A stretch of DNA of 64,000 nt from Gambelia wislizenii (Eukaryota > Chordata > Lepidosauria > Squamata > Crotaphytidae). The stretch covers positions 228,388,501 through 228,452,500 of the forward strand of contig JAUMIR010000004.1 in the NCBI GenBank assembly GCA_030847615.1, written 5' to 3'. How positions within the stretch are numbered: the stretch's first letter is position 1; each line of letters begins with the position of its first letter. Shown here one piece after another: positions 44,981 through 56,110 of the stretch. Made by a program: the position numbers and the translations under genes. The notes under the pieces are model-generated. The model saw only the letters and a program-made list of their open reading frames with translations, did no database searches and had not been told where the DNA came from.

Positions 44981-45344
44981 ACTTCTAGACCATGGGTCAA
45001 ATGTTTTCCTGCGCCCACAGCACTTTTGTTATCTGAGTTGCTGGGGGTCCATGGGGACTCACTCGTGAAACCAAAATTACAATATTAATTGGGGGAAATA
45101 TAATTAGCTCAAGGGTATGGTTGCAAGAGGTCAGGTAACTTGCAGGACCTTTGTACCTGTGTGTACCAGTGCTAACCGATGAGACTCAAAGTTTAAAGTG
45201 AAATAAAATGGCTTTACTGGAAGATAACATGAAGCATTCATACATGTGCTCATGCTCACAAGGCAACCACACAAGGCTAACAAAGAGTCTAGGTGGAAAG
45301 TTTTGGATAGAGGAATAGATACAGGGAAATATAGCAAGCAATAT

Positions 45345-45560
45345 CAATAGCATTGATATTTATATACCGCTTATAAGTGCCAAATCACTCCATATGCTGT
45401 TTACAATGTTTTTAGCTAATTGCCCTGAACAAGCTGGGTACTCATTATACCGACCCATGGAAGGATGGAAGGCTAAGTCAACCTTGGAGCCCTCTGGGGT
45501 TGAACTCATAACCTTGCAGCTTGCAGTACTGGTATTTAACCACTGCACCACCATGGGCTA
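45345..45560 (-). mobile_element. tRNA-headed, L2-tailed SINE, near full length
   Basis: Minus strand: GGTGGTGCAGTGGTTAAAT (A box region), GGTTATGAGTTCAACCC (B box), GGCTCCAAGGTTGACTTAGC, AATGAGTACCCAGCTTG, then GCGGTATATAAATATC at the tail. The copies at 36370 and 58045 are headless members of the same family. Confidence 0.85.
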
Positions 45561-46039
45561 TAATTACCAGTCCTGGAGAGCAGAGGTTCAGGGCGGCAAA
45601 GAAGACTCAGGTGAGAATCTAAGGGTGCCTGTATGAAGAACCATGCACACTTGGCTATTGTTTGGGACTATTATTTATACCCAATTTCATATCCTGAAGG
45701 GGTGTTTGAGTGTAAGACAATACTTTAATGAGTTTCCCACAGTTAAACAAAGGAAACCATGACTTCATTAATTGCCTCTAATGGCTGAGATATTAAGGTT
45801 GATGGGTTTATGGCAGCCTCCTTATTGTGGGAGAGGAAAGGTGTGAGGGAAGACATTTGCAGGGATAATAGGTGTTCTAGTCCCTGTTTGTTTTGGAGTA
45901 TGACTCACTGTCAAGGGTGTCCAAGAGGGGATTAGTACATTTCACCTTGATGACTCTGATACTAAGGGACTCTGCTTAATCCTATCTTGAGCATGTCTGT
46001 TGGGAATTTCCAAAACATCTTTGTTAGGTCTTGGGTGAC

Positions 46040-46744
46040 CTTCACTTGTTCACAAAAGAGTCTGGAGCAATAAACACTTGAGGCAAAGCACAAAAATCAG
46101 TGTGTATAGAGCCATTGTACTGTCTATCCTCCTTTATGGATCTGAAACATGGGTCACCTATCGCCACCACCTACGATTCCTCGAGCGCTTTTATCAGCGC
46201 TGTCTATGCACAATCCTAAATATACACTGGACTGACTATGTGATGAATGTTGCTGTCCTTGAGCAAGCAGGGATCACCAGTATTGAGGCCATGATATTGA
46301 GAACGCAGCTGCGCTGGGCAGGGCACATTTCTAGGATGGAGGACCATTGCCTCCCCAAAATACTACTCTACGGTGAACTCGCCACAGGTCAGCGTAAGAG
46401 GGGTGCTCCAAAAAAGCGATACAAAGACTCCCTGAAACAAAATCTCAGGCTCGGCCAAATTGATCACCAACAGTGGTCCGCCCTGGCCTCACATCGGGAG
46501 GCATGGAGATGCACTATCCACAATGCTGCAGCCTTATTTGAGAACTCACGATGAACAAGTCTTGAAGAGAAACGACAATGCAGAAAGAATCACAACCCAA
46601 AAACATCACCCAAGGAGACCTTCTGCTGTGCTTTTTGCAACCGGACTTGTTTATCTCGGATTGGCCTTTTTAGTCATCAGCACGCTTGCAGAAAGCGCGG
46701 GATGAGTCCTTCCTGAATCTTCGTTTGCGAAGAAAAGCCAGAGA
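46040..46744 (+). pseudogene. Non-LTR retrotransposon 3' end, copy 2
   Basis: The frame encodes the end of an RT (AIVLSILLYGSETWVTY, FYQRCLCTIL, TQLRWAGHISRMEDHCL, KRGAPKKRYKDSLK) and, past one stop at 46552, a cysteine-rich end CCAFCNRTCLSRIGLFSHQH. It stops at GAAGAAAAGCCAGAG, as copy 1 does. About 90% similar to copy 1 by eye. The LINE clade is unassigned; this is not a host gene. Confidence 0.8.
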
Positions 46745-47225
46745 AAATTTATTTGTATCCCACCCCTCTACAAAATACAATTGGGGTGGCTTACAGCATT
46801 AAAATATACATACAACACCCCCATCCTACCCACCCTTAAAATACAATTAAATAATTAAACATTTAAAACAAATTTAATAATTACTAAAAATACTAAAAAC
46901 AACATAATAAAAAGCTGGATGGGATCAGACTAATAAGATTTTTTATCTCTGATGGTTGGGTATCTATTCAGGAAAGGCCTGCCAGAAGAGATTTTTAAAA
47001 GCTATTAAAGGTGGTAATGTGACGGATCCCATCTGGCAGGCTGTTCCATAATCTGGGAGCAATAACCAAAAACTTTGGGAGGTTGACGAGAGCCTAGTTT
47101 TTAAAGGTTGCAGCAGATTCCTGCCAGAGGACTGGAGCGGACGGGGAGGATTATATGGAAGGAGGCAGTCCCAAAGATAGGTTGGACCCAAGCCATTTAG
47201 GACTTTAAAGGTGATAAAGGTCCAA
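46745..47225 (-). pseudogene. L2 3' end, minus strand
   Basis: The minus-strand frame 46964-47191 reads GPTYLWDCLLPYNPPRPLQ, SSGRNLLQPLKTRLS and ends WQAFPE, closely matching the C-terminus of the intact L2 (GPTYLRDRLLPYDPPRTLR ... RQAFPE). The 3' UTR follows toward 46745 with GTAAGCCACCCC-type sequence. 5'-truncated and frameshifted. Its 3' end touches the 3' end of the preceding LINE. Confidence 0.85.
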
Positions 47226-47249
47226 TATTGCCAAATTATGAATTATTGG

Positions 47250-48290
47250 AGGGAGGGGGTATAAGGCATGGTAACACTTTATGTGCTCCTACAAATGATA
47301 CTTTTCTTTACCACTCTTTTTCCTCACAGAGCTCGTGTCCTTTTAACAGGAAATATTGCTATTCAAAAGGTGTAACTTTCCCAGGAATGATTATTCCACT
47401 CTACTTGGATTTAGGATGCTACTTGAGGCATCAACATTGGTGTGTGTTAAATTTGCAACAGAAATCAAAGAGAAGGGCAAACCCACATTTCTGAACACAG
47501 AAAGTTGTCAGACTTTAAGCACACCCAAAGCACATACTGAGTATGTAAGCAAGTGAATTAAAAAAGAGCTGTGGGTGCTTATTTCAGAGTTGGGGAAAAC
47601 ATCATTTTCATACCTAGAAAAGCTTAGCATTCCCAAGGCACATTCAGACTGTCCAAGTAAACAGCAAGAATTAAAAACAACAACAACACCCATTTCAGGG
47701 CAGGGAAAGCTTCCAGCTAGAAGGTTGGAGCATGCCTTAAGTGGAGAAAATTTTGAACTGAATGAAGAATACACATTAACAATTACAAGACCCACCACCA
47801 CCCCTGTGGTCATTACATATGCATTCAAAATTACTATTTGTACTTATGATCAGAATTAAGCCCATAACTATAAAGTGTGTATAATCTTATTGCCATGATT
47901 CAGGTTGCTGTAAGTATAAATGAACTAATGTAGTAGAAGTGCTGTGTAAGCTCAAACACACCTTTTAAGTGCTTCGTGTTATTCAGAGCCAGGCTATTCA
48001 TTAGGCAAAGTAAGGCTTCCTTGATGAGTGCCAATAATGGTCAAAAGGACCATCCTTCCCCCTGGAGGTCTTCCAATACTGTTTGCTCACCTTCTTCCTT
48101 TCCTTCTCCCCCACTGAGCCACCACTGCATTGCTTGGTACTTCTCCCTCCTTCCCTCCTTGACTTGCCTTCCCTCACCATTTCCTCCAACCCTTCTTCCC
48201 ACTTGCCTCAGCTCACACTGCCGTGCCTTCCTCCCTTGCCCCACCTTTGTGTCTCTTACTCTCCAGAAAGATTCAAACACCCCCTTCTCT
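47250..48290. other. Unique sequence, C-rich in 48050-48290
   Basis: The frames here (for example 47575-47859, 47976-48440) have no recognisable domain and no supporting exon signals. Confidence 0.35.
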
Positions 48291-48295
48291 CTCCA

Positions 48296-48879
48296 GAGAT
48301 TATCAGACAACCTAAATATGGTGTTATCACAATGCCAGGAGATCGCTAAAGGGCTTGATATTCACATGGCTTCGTTCCTGTGTTGCTATGCTCCTGTGCT
48401 GGTCCCGTTCCACCATTGTTTCTTTCTATTGATGGGCTAAGCCTGTTCCATTTCTATGACAGAACGATGGGTGAGCAAAAAGGTGCCCCATTATGCTGGT
48501 GTAATGCCAGAGTCAGTGGGAGGTCCATTCCAGAACACTTCTGGGTGCGATCAGGACATCCAGGTAAGTGACACCTTTCCCCCCCTCTCCCCAGGTTGCT
48601 TGGTATTTTTAAAGTGTGTTTTTCTGCTTGCTGTCATTTTTTAAAGTGTATTTTTCTTTTTAACTTTGAATTTACCGCACGTTCCTCCTCTCGCGAGAAC
48701 AAGGAAGTGAATGCATCTCCGGAGAGCTGCATTCACTCCTGAGAGGCCACGGGGAGGGAAAGAATCAGCAAAGGTAGGTGTTTGAAACATTTCATTCTCA
48801 TGCCGGGACGGGGCGGGAGCAGGGCAAGAGAGGAGATAGAGAGATGGGGACGCTATTTTTGTCCCCGTCCGATAATCTC
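48296..48879 (+). mobile_element. Non-autonomous DNA transposon, TTATCAGAC family, copy B
   Basis: GAGATTATCAGAC at 48296-48308 pairs with GTCCGATAATCTC at 48867-48879. The core CCAGAACACTTCTGGGT and CAGGTAAGTG (48561-48570) matches copy A. 584 bp. The right interior is GC-rich and differs from the other copies. Confidence 0.75.
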
Positions 48880-49149
48880 CTACAATAAATTATTTTTAGC
48901 AGTAATCAAGAACTGAAATTATGAATAACAATAGCCAGTCAGCAAGGCCACCACTGTAGTCCACCTACCAGTAAAATCCCTGCACCCCCCACATTTATTT
49001 CAGGTGTGGCAGGCCCTTATATGTCTGCCTGCAAGATCTTGTTTGAAGTCTCACAGGGACTGAAAATCCTGTGAGACATTATGCAGTTGGACAGGCAGGC
49101 AAAGTTGATGGCTGTTGTCAGGGGGAGAATTCTGCTGCATGGTGCTGGT

Positions 49150-49385
49150 TCCTTTCTCTCCCCTGGCTTAGGGGAGAGAAAGGAACTGCCATCATCACAG
49201 TGCCTCCCCCACCATGCTTACTTGTTGTGCTGTTTACTCGGGGATCACAGCCTCTAGGCAGGCATGAACCTCTGCAGAGGTTTGTGCTTGCCTAGAAGGA
49301 GTGACCCCAGAGTAAGTGGCACACAATGAGTAAGCACGGTGGGGAGGTATTGTGACACCAGCAGTTCCTTTCTGTCCTCTGGGCC
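49150..49385. mobile_element. Foldback repeat 1 of a twin pair
   Basis: An imperfect palindrome with ~110-bp arms centred on CCTCTGCAGAGG (49269-49280). The arms carry ACCATGCTTACTTGTTGTGC and its inverted form near 49320-49345. It resembles repeat 2 next to it but lacks that repeat's outer ends. Confidence 0.7.
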
Positions 49386-49407
49386 ATGGGAGGCGAAATA
49401 CCCCATC

Positions 49408-49703
49408 TTGTCAGGGACACCACTACGGGTATGTGGGGTGTGTGGACCACACCAAGTGACACCTTTAGAGGTTTGACACCACCCCCTCTCCCCTTCACGT
49501 TTACTCGCTGTGCTGCTTACTTGGGGATCACTCCCTCTAGGCAGGCATGAACCACTGTGGAGGTTTGTGCCTGCCTATGGAGGTAACACCTGAGTAAGTG
49601 GCACAGTGAACGCACAGAGGGAGGTGGGGGTACCTGTGACATCTCTCTAAAAGTGTCACTTGGTACAGTCCACACGCCCTGCACCCCCTAGCGATGCCCC
49701 TGG
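49408..49703. mobile_element. Foldback repeat 2 (MITE) of the twin pair
   Basis: Palindrome centred near 49556 with outer ends CAGGGACACCACTACGGG and CCCCCTAGCGATGCCCCTG and matching inner blocks CCAAGTGACACCTTTA / AAAAGTGTCACTTGG. The core GATCACTCCCTCTAGGCAGGC is shared with repeat 1. Non-coding hAT-like MITE by appearance. Confidence 0.7.
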
Positions 49704-50199
49704 AAAGACAGGGTATACTTCCTGTGTAGACAAGTCCTTCTAGTCTGTCACAGGTCAAGCTTTATTGCATTGTTTATTGCAGACACACTGCTGCAACCCA
49801 ACACTGAATGTCTGTCTTTCTTCAGCCCTCCTTCACCAACACCCCAGTGCCAATGGTACAAAAATTCCAAACCATTCCAGCTAGACAGAAGGCAAAAATG
49901 TTTGTATGTGTGCAAGTGCTGGGCTCCTGTAAAAAGACTTTGTAAAAAGAAACTTATTTGTTACAGGCTTTGTTAACCAAGGTATGCCTGTACAGTACAA
50001 ATTTATGAACATATTTGTTTAAAAAATACACACATCACAAATGAATCTTGTGTTTTTATCTGAGACCTTTATCATGACATTTAGAGAAGTACAAAATCCA
50101 AAGAATAATTGTGTTCTGACCCACACATTGGTTCAGAGAGACCCCCCCCGCAAAAAAAAAAAAAAGGAAAAGAAAAGAAAAGAAAAGAAAAGAAAAGAA

Positions 50200-50231
<32 letters not shown>

Positions 50232-51649
50232 AGCTTTAGGTATTTCTACTCCTAACATTTTTCCATCTTCCATTTTATTTTATAAGTCTGCAGGCTCTCT
50301 GGATTATTCTGCTATTTTTTGTACTTTTTTTTTTTTTCCTAATCAGAGTCTACTGAAGCAATGCCTCCAGACAAATTTTAACAAACTGGAAGTAACCATA
50401 TTTGGCTCATGTTTGTTAATAGTGCTGTTAAATTGTCTGAAGAATGAAAGGGAAGACTGCTCCTTTAAATGCACGTACTGTATATCCATTAGTTGGTCCC
50501 AAATGGGGTGAGGCATTTTTCAAGGGAAGGTGTACAGATTTCTTGAAGGAGCAATAAGTGTGCCTGTAGACACAGCTCCTTCCTGTGCTTCCCGGTATGT
50601 ATTTGGGGCAGGAGAGTGGGCAGTCAAAAATGGGGTGTCCTGGAGATCTCTCATTCATAGGGTTGCCATAAGTTGATGCCAGCTTGACAAAAATTAACAA
50701 GAAGGAACAACAACAACAAGAAGTGAGGAGCAAGGACTCTCAATGTCACTTTCCCTTAAGTGTGATGATGCTGGATCTCTGTCCCAAGGTCCCCTCCCCA
50801 CAGAGTTAGGAAAAATAGTTTTTGGACTACAACTCCCAGTATGCCCAGCCACCCTTTCCAGTGGCTGGTGTGATTGTGGAAACTGTACCCCAAAAGTTTC
50901 CCCCACACAGATTTTTCAAAGGGCTTTGCTCTGCCCAGATTTGGAAATAAATAGGGAAGCCCACGTTTATAGTTCCCTTCAATTTCTCATGACACCTCTG
51001 TTTTTAATTGAACATTTGGCTCTGTTTTAAATTGACATTCACAAGACTTGGCAGCATTCCTATTCAATCTGGAGATGATATGAAATTTTCTTGTTTCGAG
51101 TCCTGAAGTAAATTAATTTGTGTTGCTTGGAAAACAAAACATGTTTTGCTTTGTCTAAATCTTGCTCCATCACACCCCACTCTTGCTGGAGAATTCTTAT
51201 AACCCCTCACCATTGGCCATGTTGTAAGACCTGTACTCCCTACACATCTAGAGGACCAAAGTTCCCCCACCCTTCCTTTGGTGGGTGGAATCCTTATGGA
51301 AGCTGTTTGCTTTCCCCTTTCTTTTTCTATAAAAAAGGAGAGATGCTCTCTTTTAATTCATATATGCTTTCTCTAGTTGATTTAGCAGCTACTACTTTTA
51401 TGCAGAGAACTCAACTGTCCACAGAGATACACTGTTCTTCCTGTGGGGCCTCTTTCAGTGGAGGGTGTGCCCTTAGATTTTGCTCCTGTTCCCATGGCCC
51501 CTCTCCACTCACTGTCGTGACTATCAATAAAAGGTAGTTTTCAAAGATGTAGTAGCTGTGTTAGTCTCTTACGGCATAAAAAGAAGGAAGGAGAAATGTA
51601 GCAGCATCTTTAAGACTTAAAAAAAATTGCATGAGCTTTTATGGATATA
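49704..51649. other. Mostly unique, with MITE and BovB-tail scraps
   Basis: Includes an (AAAAG)n/(AAAG)n tract at 50150-50232, a BovB-type 3' end at about 50657-50720 (GGGTTGCCATAAGTTGATG, then CAACAACAACAA), and a MITE scrap at 50820-50890 (GGACTACAACTCCCAG). No exon recognised. Confidence 0.45.
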
Positions 51650-51879
51650 CAGTTGTCCCTCCACATTCAAGTATTTGGCATTCACGGTTTTAAGTACTCA
51701 CGGCTTGAAAATATTCTTAAAAAAATAATAATCCAAAAAGCAAACCTTGATTTTGCCATCTTATATAAGGGACACCATTTTGTTATGCCATTGCATATAA
51801 TGGGACTTGAGTATTCACGGATTTGGGTATTCACGGGGGGTCCTGGAACCAAACCCCAGTGAATGTGAAGGGACAACTG
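51650..51879. mobile_element. Tigger/pogo-like MITE, best preserved
   Basis: 230 bp flanked by TA on both sides (51648-51649, 51880-51881). Ends CAGTTGTCCCTCCACATTCA and GTGAATGTGAAGGGACAACTG are near-perfect inverted repeats. Use it as the reference for the other four copies. Confidence 0.92.
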
Positions 51880-52071
51880 TAAATCCAACTCTTCAGATGC
51901 AGTAACGAGTGGTGTTAAGGCTCAGGTATAAAGAATATTTATACAGTTGTGGGAGTGGGATAGAATGTAATATGAAGATCCAGAAAGAGGCAAATCACTA
52001 CCCTTACCCTAAATTTTCAAAGGGCTGGGTGAAGTGATACAGGTCTTTCAGATCATTACTGTGGTCAGTTC

Positions 52072-52612
52072 GGACTTTATCACTCCACCCTCCAGAAACA
52101 AAATAACCCCCTTTACCAGACCTATCTCCAGCAGCATAAAAAAGGCAGCCCTGGTAGTAATGGAGCACGAATGGAGCTCCGTTTACTTCTGGTTCCAAAT
52201 CTTGGCAATTCTTGGAAGAAGACGCAAGCACGGTGAATTCAAAAATTAAAGCAAGACAAAGACATAAAATGTAGACACAAGCACAGAAACACACTTTAAA
52301 AGTCCCAAGTACACTGGGGAGGATCATGACCTGGCTGTCATGATCTCACCTGGAAGTATTCTGTCATTGACACTGTATGCATGTGAGCACAATGGCATGC
52401 AATTTCAGATGCCGGCAATGTTAGCAACAAAGCACCATGGCAGATCTATTGATGGCTTGGCTCATCAATAAAATAGAATGGCTTTTTAACAAGACAAAAT
52501 AGAATGGCTTTTTAACAAGACAAGATCGCGAAAGGACATCATATGATATGCACACTCTTTCACATTAATTAGGCATCATTATGATGCCATATTGCCACAT
52601 CTGATAAAGTAT
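52072..52612 (-). mobile_element. Non-autonomous DNA transposon, TTATCAGAC family, copy C
   Basis: Left end GGACTTTATCACTCC, right end ATCTGATAAAGTATT. The minus-strand core GAATACTTCCAGGTGAGATC matches copy D. It contains a short direct duplication (AAAATAGAATGGCTTTTTAA, twice at 52471-52515). Confidence 0.7.
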
Positions 52613-52649
52613 TTAGTGTTGATGTATTAAAGCAATAAATCTGCTTACC

Positions 52650-52930
52650 AAAAGCCCCAGGGTTCAAAACTCTCTTTGAGAAGATTCCTTTTGTTATATG
52701 TGCAGTAGCAAGAACTCTTGTCTACATAGTGTGCCACGAAGCCATTGTCTTTGTTCATACTTCTGTTAATGGATTGGAATTTGTGAATATAACTCAATTC
52801 AGCTATTTCTTTTTCTAGTCTTCCTTTGTAATCTCCTTGTTCAAGGACTGCAACCTGCAAATCCCTTTCTTTGCTGATCGTAGGGCTCAGCAAAATGCTC
52901 CCCAAGTTTGCCATACAATGTTTCATCTGG
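52650..52930 (-). pseudogene. Retroelement pol fragment, possibly Penelope-like
   Basis: The minus-strand frame 52645-52926 reads KERDLQVAVLEQGDYKGRLE, KEIAELSYIHKFQSINRSMN and DNGFVAHYVD. This pattern (leading L/V-rich strand, IHKF, MNxDxGF..HY) resembles the region beside the GIY-YIG endonuclease in Penelope-like elements. Assignment is from memory and tentative. No ATG-to-stop gene structure. Confidence 0.4.
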
Positions 52931-53183
52931 CAGATTTGGAGAGGGGCATTTCACCAATTTTAAGGCTGGTAACATTCATTGTAATGCTTAGGGCTTTCCT
53001 AGGGTGCCAGAAGTGGAGCAGTGGGCCTCTTTTTGATTTTGATTTTAGAGTGGCTACTTGGTCTGTGACAGCACGTAGCCCCTCTCAGGTATAGAATTAT
53101 GTATGAGAGAAGGAGAAGAGCTTCTTTCTATGTATTGTCTCCACACTGCATATAATTGTATATCACTCTCTCACATTGCCCCT

Positions 53184-53395
53184 TAGAATCATATAGTTGG
53201 AAGGGGCCTCATGGGTCATCAAGTCCAGCCCCCTGCTCAATGCAGGATGCAGGAGCTCATCTTTTCCCTCAGCTAAACAGCCCCAAACTTGTTCTATGCT
53301 CAAGTCCCTTAATAATTTTGGTTGCATTTTTCTGCACCTTTTCTAGCTTTACACTTTCGTTTTAATGTGGGAAGTGACCAGAGGTGGTCACAGCA
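53184..53395 (-). mobile_element. CR1 3' UTR fragment
   Basis: TAGAATCATATAGTTGGAAGG and TCAAGTCCAGCCCCCTGCTC are the reverse of the CR1 3' terminus, as in the fragment at 35465. The coding part is absent. Confidence 0.75.
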
Positions 53396-54120
53396 TGGAT
53401 TTCTAGAAGAACCAGAGGTGTGGCATTGGGGGAGGGGGATTTACCTTCAGTCCCCCTTGCAATAACAGAAAACTTCTGTTGAGCATTTAGAAATACAGTG
53501 TAGGCATCCAAAGGAAAGGGACAGGCAACGTTTTCAAAGGAATGTAAACATAGCAAATGTAAGAGTTCTAGAGCTCAGCTAGATGGGAGAATTAATTGGA
53601 GAAAATAGTGCATTACCTCACTATTGCAGCAGTGTTCATTTGTCCCCATGAATCATTTGCAAGATTGCTGGCATGGAAAGCTATCTGAGTTTGCAGTTTA
53701 CATGGAGCATGCCCACAAGAAAAGATGGTGGCCATGAGTGAATTATCTGCCTTATTATCTCCTGAAAAGCTCCCTCCATTTCCCCCCTTTTTTGCCATTA
53801 AATGACAGATGTGGAGGAGCAATCTTCTGCTTAAAAACATTTTTTTGCTCTGCTGCTTGAAAATAGTGCTTGATCATGTGCTCAATCATGTCCCTGAAAA
53901 CAACAATGGCGGCTCCGGCCGTTTCATCACTGGCAATCCTGCCCCTGCGCAGATCCCACCAATCACATTTTGACTTCCTGGATGTGCCCCAATTCGAATT
54001 AGTTGTTCAAATGGCCTGTTATGCGCATTTCCCTGTACTTTAAAAAAGATCACAAGAAACAGCGAAAGCTGTTATCGAGAACTACTTGGAGTTTTCATCC
54101 CGCCTCTTTCCCAATATGGT
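53396..54120. other. Degraded MITE-like and unique sequence
   Basis: 53560-53770 shares words with the CTTGTCTATA family (AAAGATGGTGGCCATGAGTG), but the ends cannot be paired. Nothing else recognised. Confidence 0.35.
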
Positions 54121-54151
54121 GAATCCCAGCAGGAGCTCATCTGGACAAAAG

Positions 54152-54357
54152 ATGTTCGTAGATTTTCCTTGGTTTTTTTCCTGGCTGTGAGGCCGTGTTC
54201 TGGAATAGTTTCTTTCTGACGTTTCGCCTGCTTCTGTGGCTGGCATCCTCAGAGGATGCGAAACATCAGAAAGAAACTATTCCAGAACATGGCCTCACAG
54301 TCCTGAAGAAAGCCCAAGGAAAATCTATGGATGCCGGTCGTGAAAGCTTTCGACTTC
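54152..54357. mobile_element. Hairpin Penelope-like terminal repeat insertion
   Basis: Two inverted copies of the Penelope-like 3' end lie ~30 bp apart: left arm about 54160-54227 (CTGTGAGGCCGTGTTCTGG), right arm about 54260-54330 (CCAGAACATGGCCTCACAG). The right arm continues GATGCCGGTCGTGAAAGC as at 13830-13850. ACAAAAG flanks both sides (54145-54151, 54358-54364). No coding interior remains. Confidence 0.75.
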
Positions 54358-55009
54358 ACAAAAGGTATTCTGCTTTGAGGATTTTTTTTTCATTGTCTAA
54401 ACAATCCCTAGGTGTGTCTCACTCTCTACAATGCTAGAAATTTTGTGCTGGAAGGAAAATTTCATTGCAGTGGTAGAATTCTTATTTGGGCATAATGCCC
54501 TCTTCTCCCCCTCCCAGCTATAGCCCTGATAAGGGCAATGCAATATTGGCATATTCCCCTCCCCCCCATTTCCCTTTCTAATTATGCCCAGCGTGGACTT
54601 CACCATTTTTTTTACAGCTGCTATGTGCTGACTAAACCTTTTAACTGAGCTAGCTACCATAACTCCCAAATCCCTTTCTTGATTCACCATTATCAGTATT
54701 TTTGTGAAGCTGGGATTGTTTTGCCCCCAGATACATTAGTTTACACTTCCTTACATTGAATCTCACTTGCCATTTTGTTGTTCATTCTGCCAGTTCGGAG
54801 AAGTTATTTTACAGCTCTGCAATCCATTTTTGTTCTTGCCACAATAAACAATTTAGTGTCATCTGCCAACTGGAACCTTACTACTTACCCCTAATTCCAG
54901 ATCATTCTTGAACAAGTTTAAAAGCACCTGTGCCAATACAGATCCCTGAGGGATAGCACTGCCCACATCTCTTGCTTGAGAATACTGACCATTTTTTCCC
55001 TATTCTTTG

Positions 55010-55316
55010 GGACTTACCCCACTCTGAAGGATAGCAGCAGTGCAGCAGGAAGACTCCATCTTCTATGCTGCCTTAATGCATGATGTTGTCATTCTTCATG
55101 TATTCTTTCATTCTGGTCCTGTGGGGAACTGAGGTAAAACCACCTCTTTTTGCTAACAGGTTTTTCCGTTTAGCAAAAAGACACGGTTTTACCTTGGTCT
55201 CCCTCAGGACAGGAATGAAAGAACACTGGAAGAACAATGACATCATGTGGTAAGGCAACACGGAAGACAGAACCGTCCTGCTGCGCTGCTACTTTTCTTC
55301 AGAGTGCAGTAAGCCC
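55010..55316. mobile_element. Foldback MITE, nearly whole-length palindrome, 5-bp duplication
   Basis: 307 bp flanked by CTTTG (55005-55009, 55317-55321). The left half and right half are inverted copies: CACTCTGAAGGATAGCAGC pairs with GCTGCTACTTTTCTTCAGAG, and the centre has GCTAACAGGTTTTTCCGTTT with AAAGAGGT / ACACGGTTTTACC arms. Inserted in the CR1. The superfamily is unassigned. Confidence 0.85.
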
Positions 55317-55441
55317 CTTTGTTTTCTTTTCTTTAATCAGTTTTGATTGGAGCCATATCTTTTCCCATGGCTGCTAAGTTTGTGCAGGAGCTTTTGCATG
55401 GAATTTTATAAAAACTTCTTTGGGAAGTTCAAGTAAACCTT

Positions 55442-56010
55442 GGACTTTATCAGACCCCCCCCCAACCCCGTTCTTTTGCTGGCATAACTTCTGCTGTTTT
55501 TATGCCAGTAAAATAACTCCTCATGCCACACTTACCTTGCCTCCATGCTAAAGGCTTCCCCAGCAATGAGTGAGGAGTGAACAGAGCTCCAGTCACTTCC
55601 ACTATTGAAATCCTGCAGATTCTCATGAGAGTACATAACATGGGAAATTAAAAAACAAAAACATAAATACTCAAAAAGTTTATAAAAGCACAAAAACACA
55701 CTTCAAAACTTACAAGTAAACTGGGGAGGGCCATAAAAAGTGTGTCACCTACCTGGATGTCATGATCCCACCTGGAAGTGTTCTGGCCGGTCCAGCCATT
55801 CATGTGAGTACAATGGAGTGCTGATTCAAACGCTAGCAATACCAGCACAAAAGTGCTAGGGGAGATCTATTGACAGCTTGGGTAATCAATAAAAAAGTAT
55901 GGTTTTAAGCTGGACATGATTGCAAAAGGGCATCATCGTCTGGTATGCACATCCTTTCACGATAATTAGGCATCATTATGATGCTGTATTTGGATGGTCT
56001 GATAAAGTCC
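55442..56010 (-). mobile_element. Non-autonomous DNA transposon, TTATCAGAC family, copy D
   Basis: Ends GGACTTTATCAGACC (55442-55456) and GGTCTGATAAAGTCC (55996-56010) are exact 15-bp inverted repeats, the best ends in the family. The minus-strand core GGCCAGAACACTTCCAGGT matches copy A. It interrupts the CR1. Confidence 0.88.
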
Positions 56011-56017
56011 CTTGTCT

Positions 56018-56110
56018 ACTACATCACTGGTTCTCAAACTCTGGTCCCCCAGGCGTTAGCTCCCAGAATCCCTTACCATTGGCCAAGGTGGGCTTTTGAG
56101 AGAACCAAAG
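56018..56110. mobile_element. hAT-type MITE scrap next to copy D
   Basis: CACTGGTTCTCAAACTCTGG, then CCCAGAATCCCTTACCATTG resembles a common vertebrate hAT MITE end. It lies between copy D and the resumption of CR1 sequence. Confidence 0.45.

Noticed and set aside
46078..46554. 158-aa frame as a host gene
   Set aside because: It encodes the end of a LINE reverse transcriptase and recurs at 25.87 kb.
53560..54090. Further copy of the CTTGTCTATA family
   Set aside because: A few shared words but no pair of ends could be found; too degraded to call.
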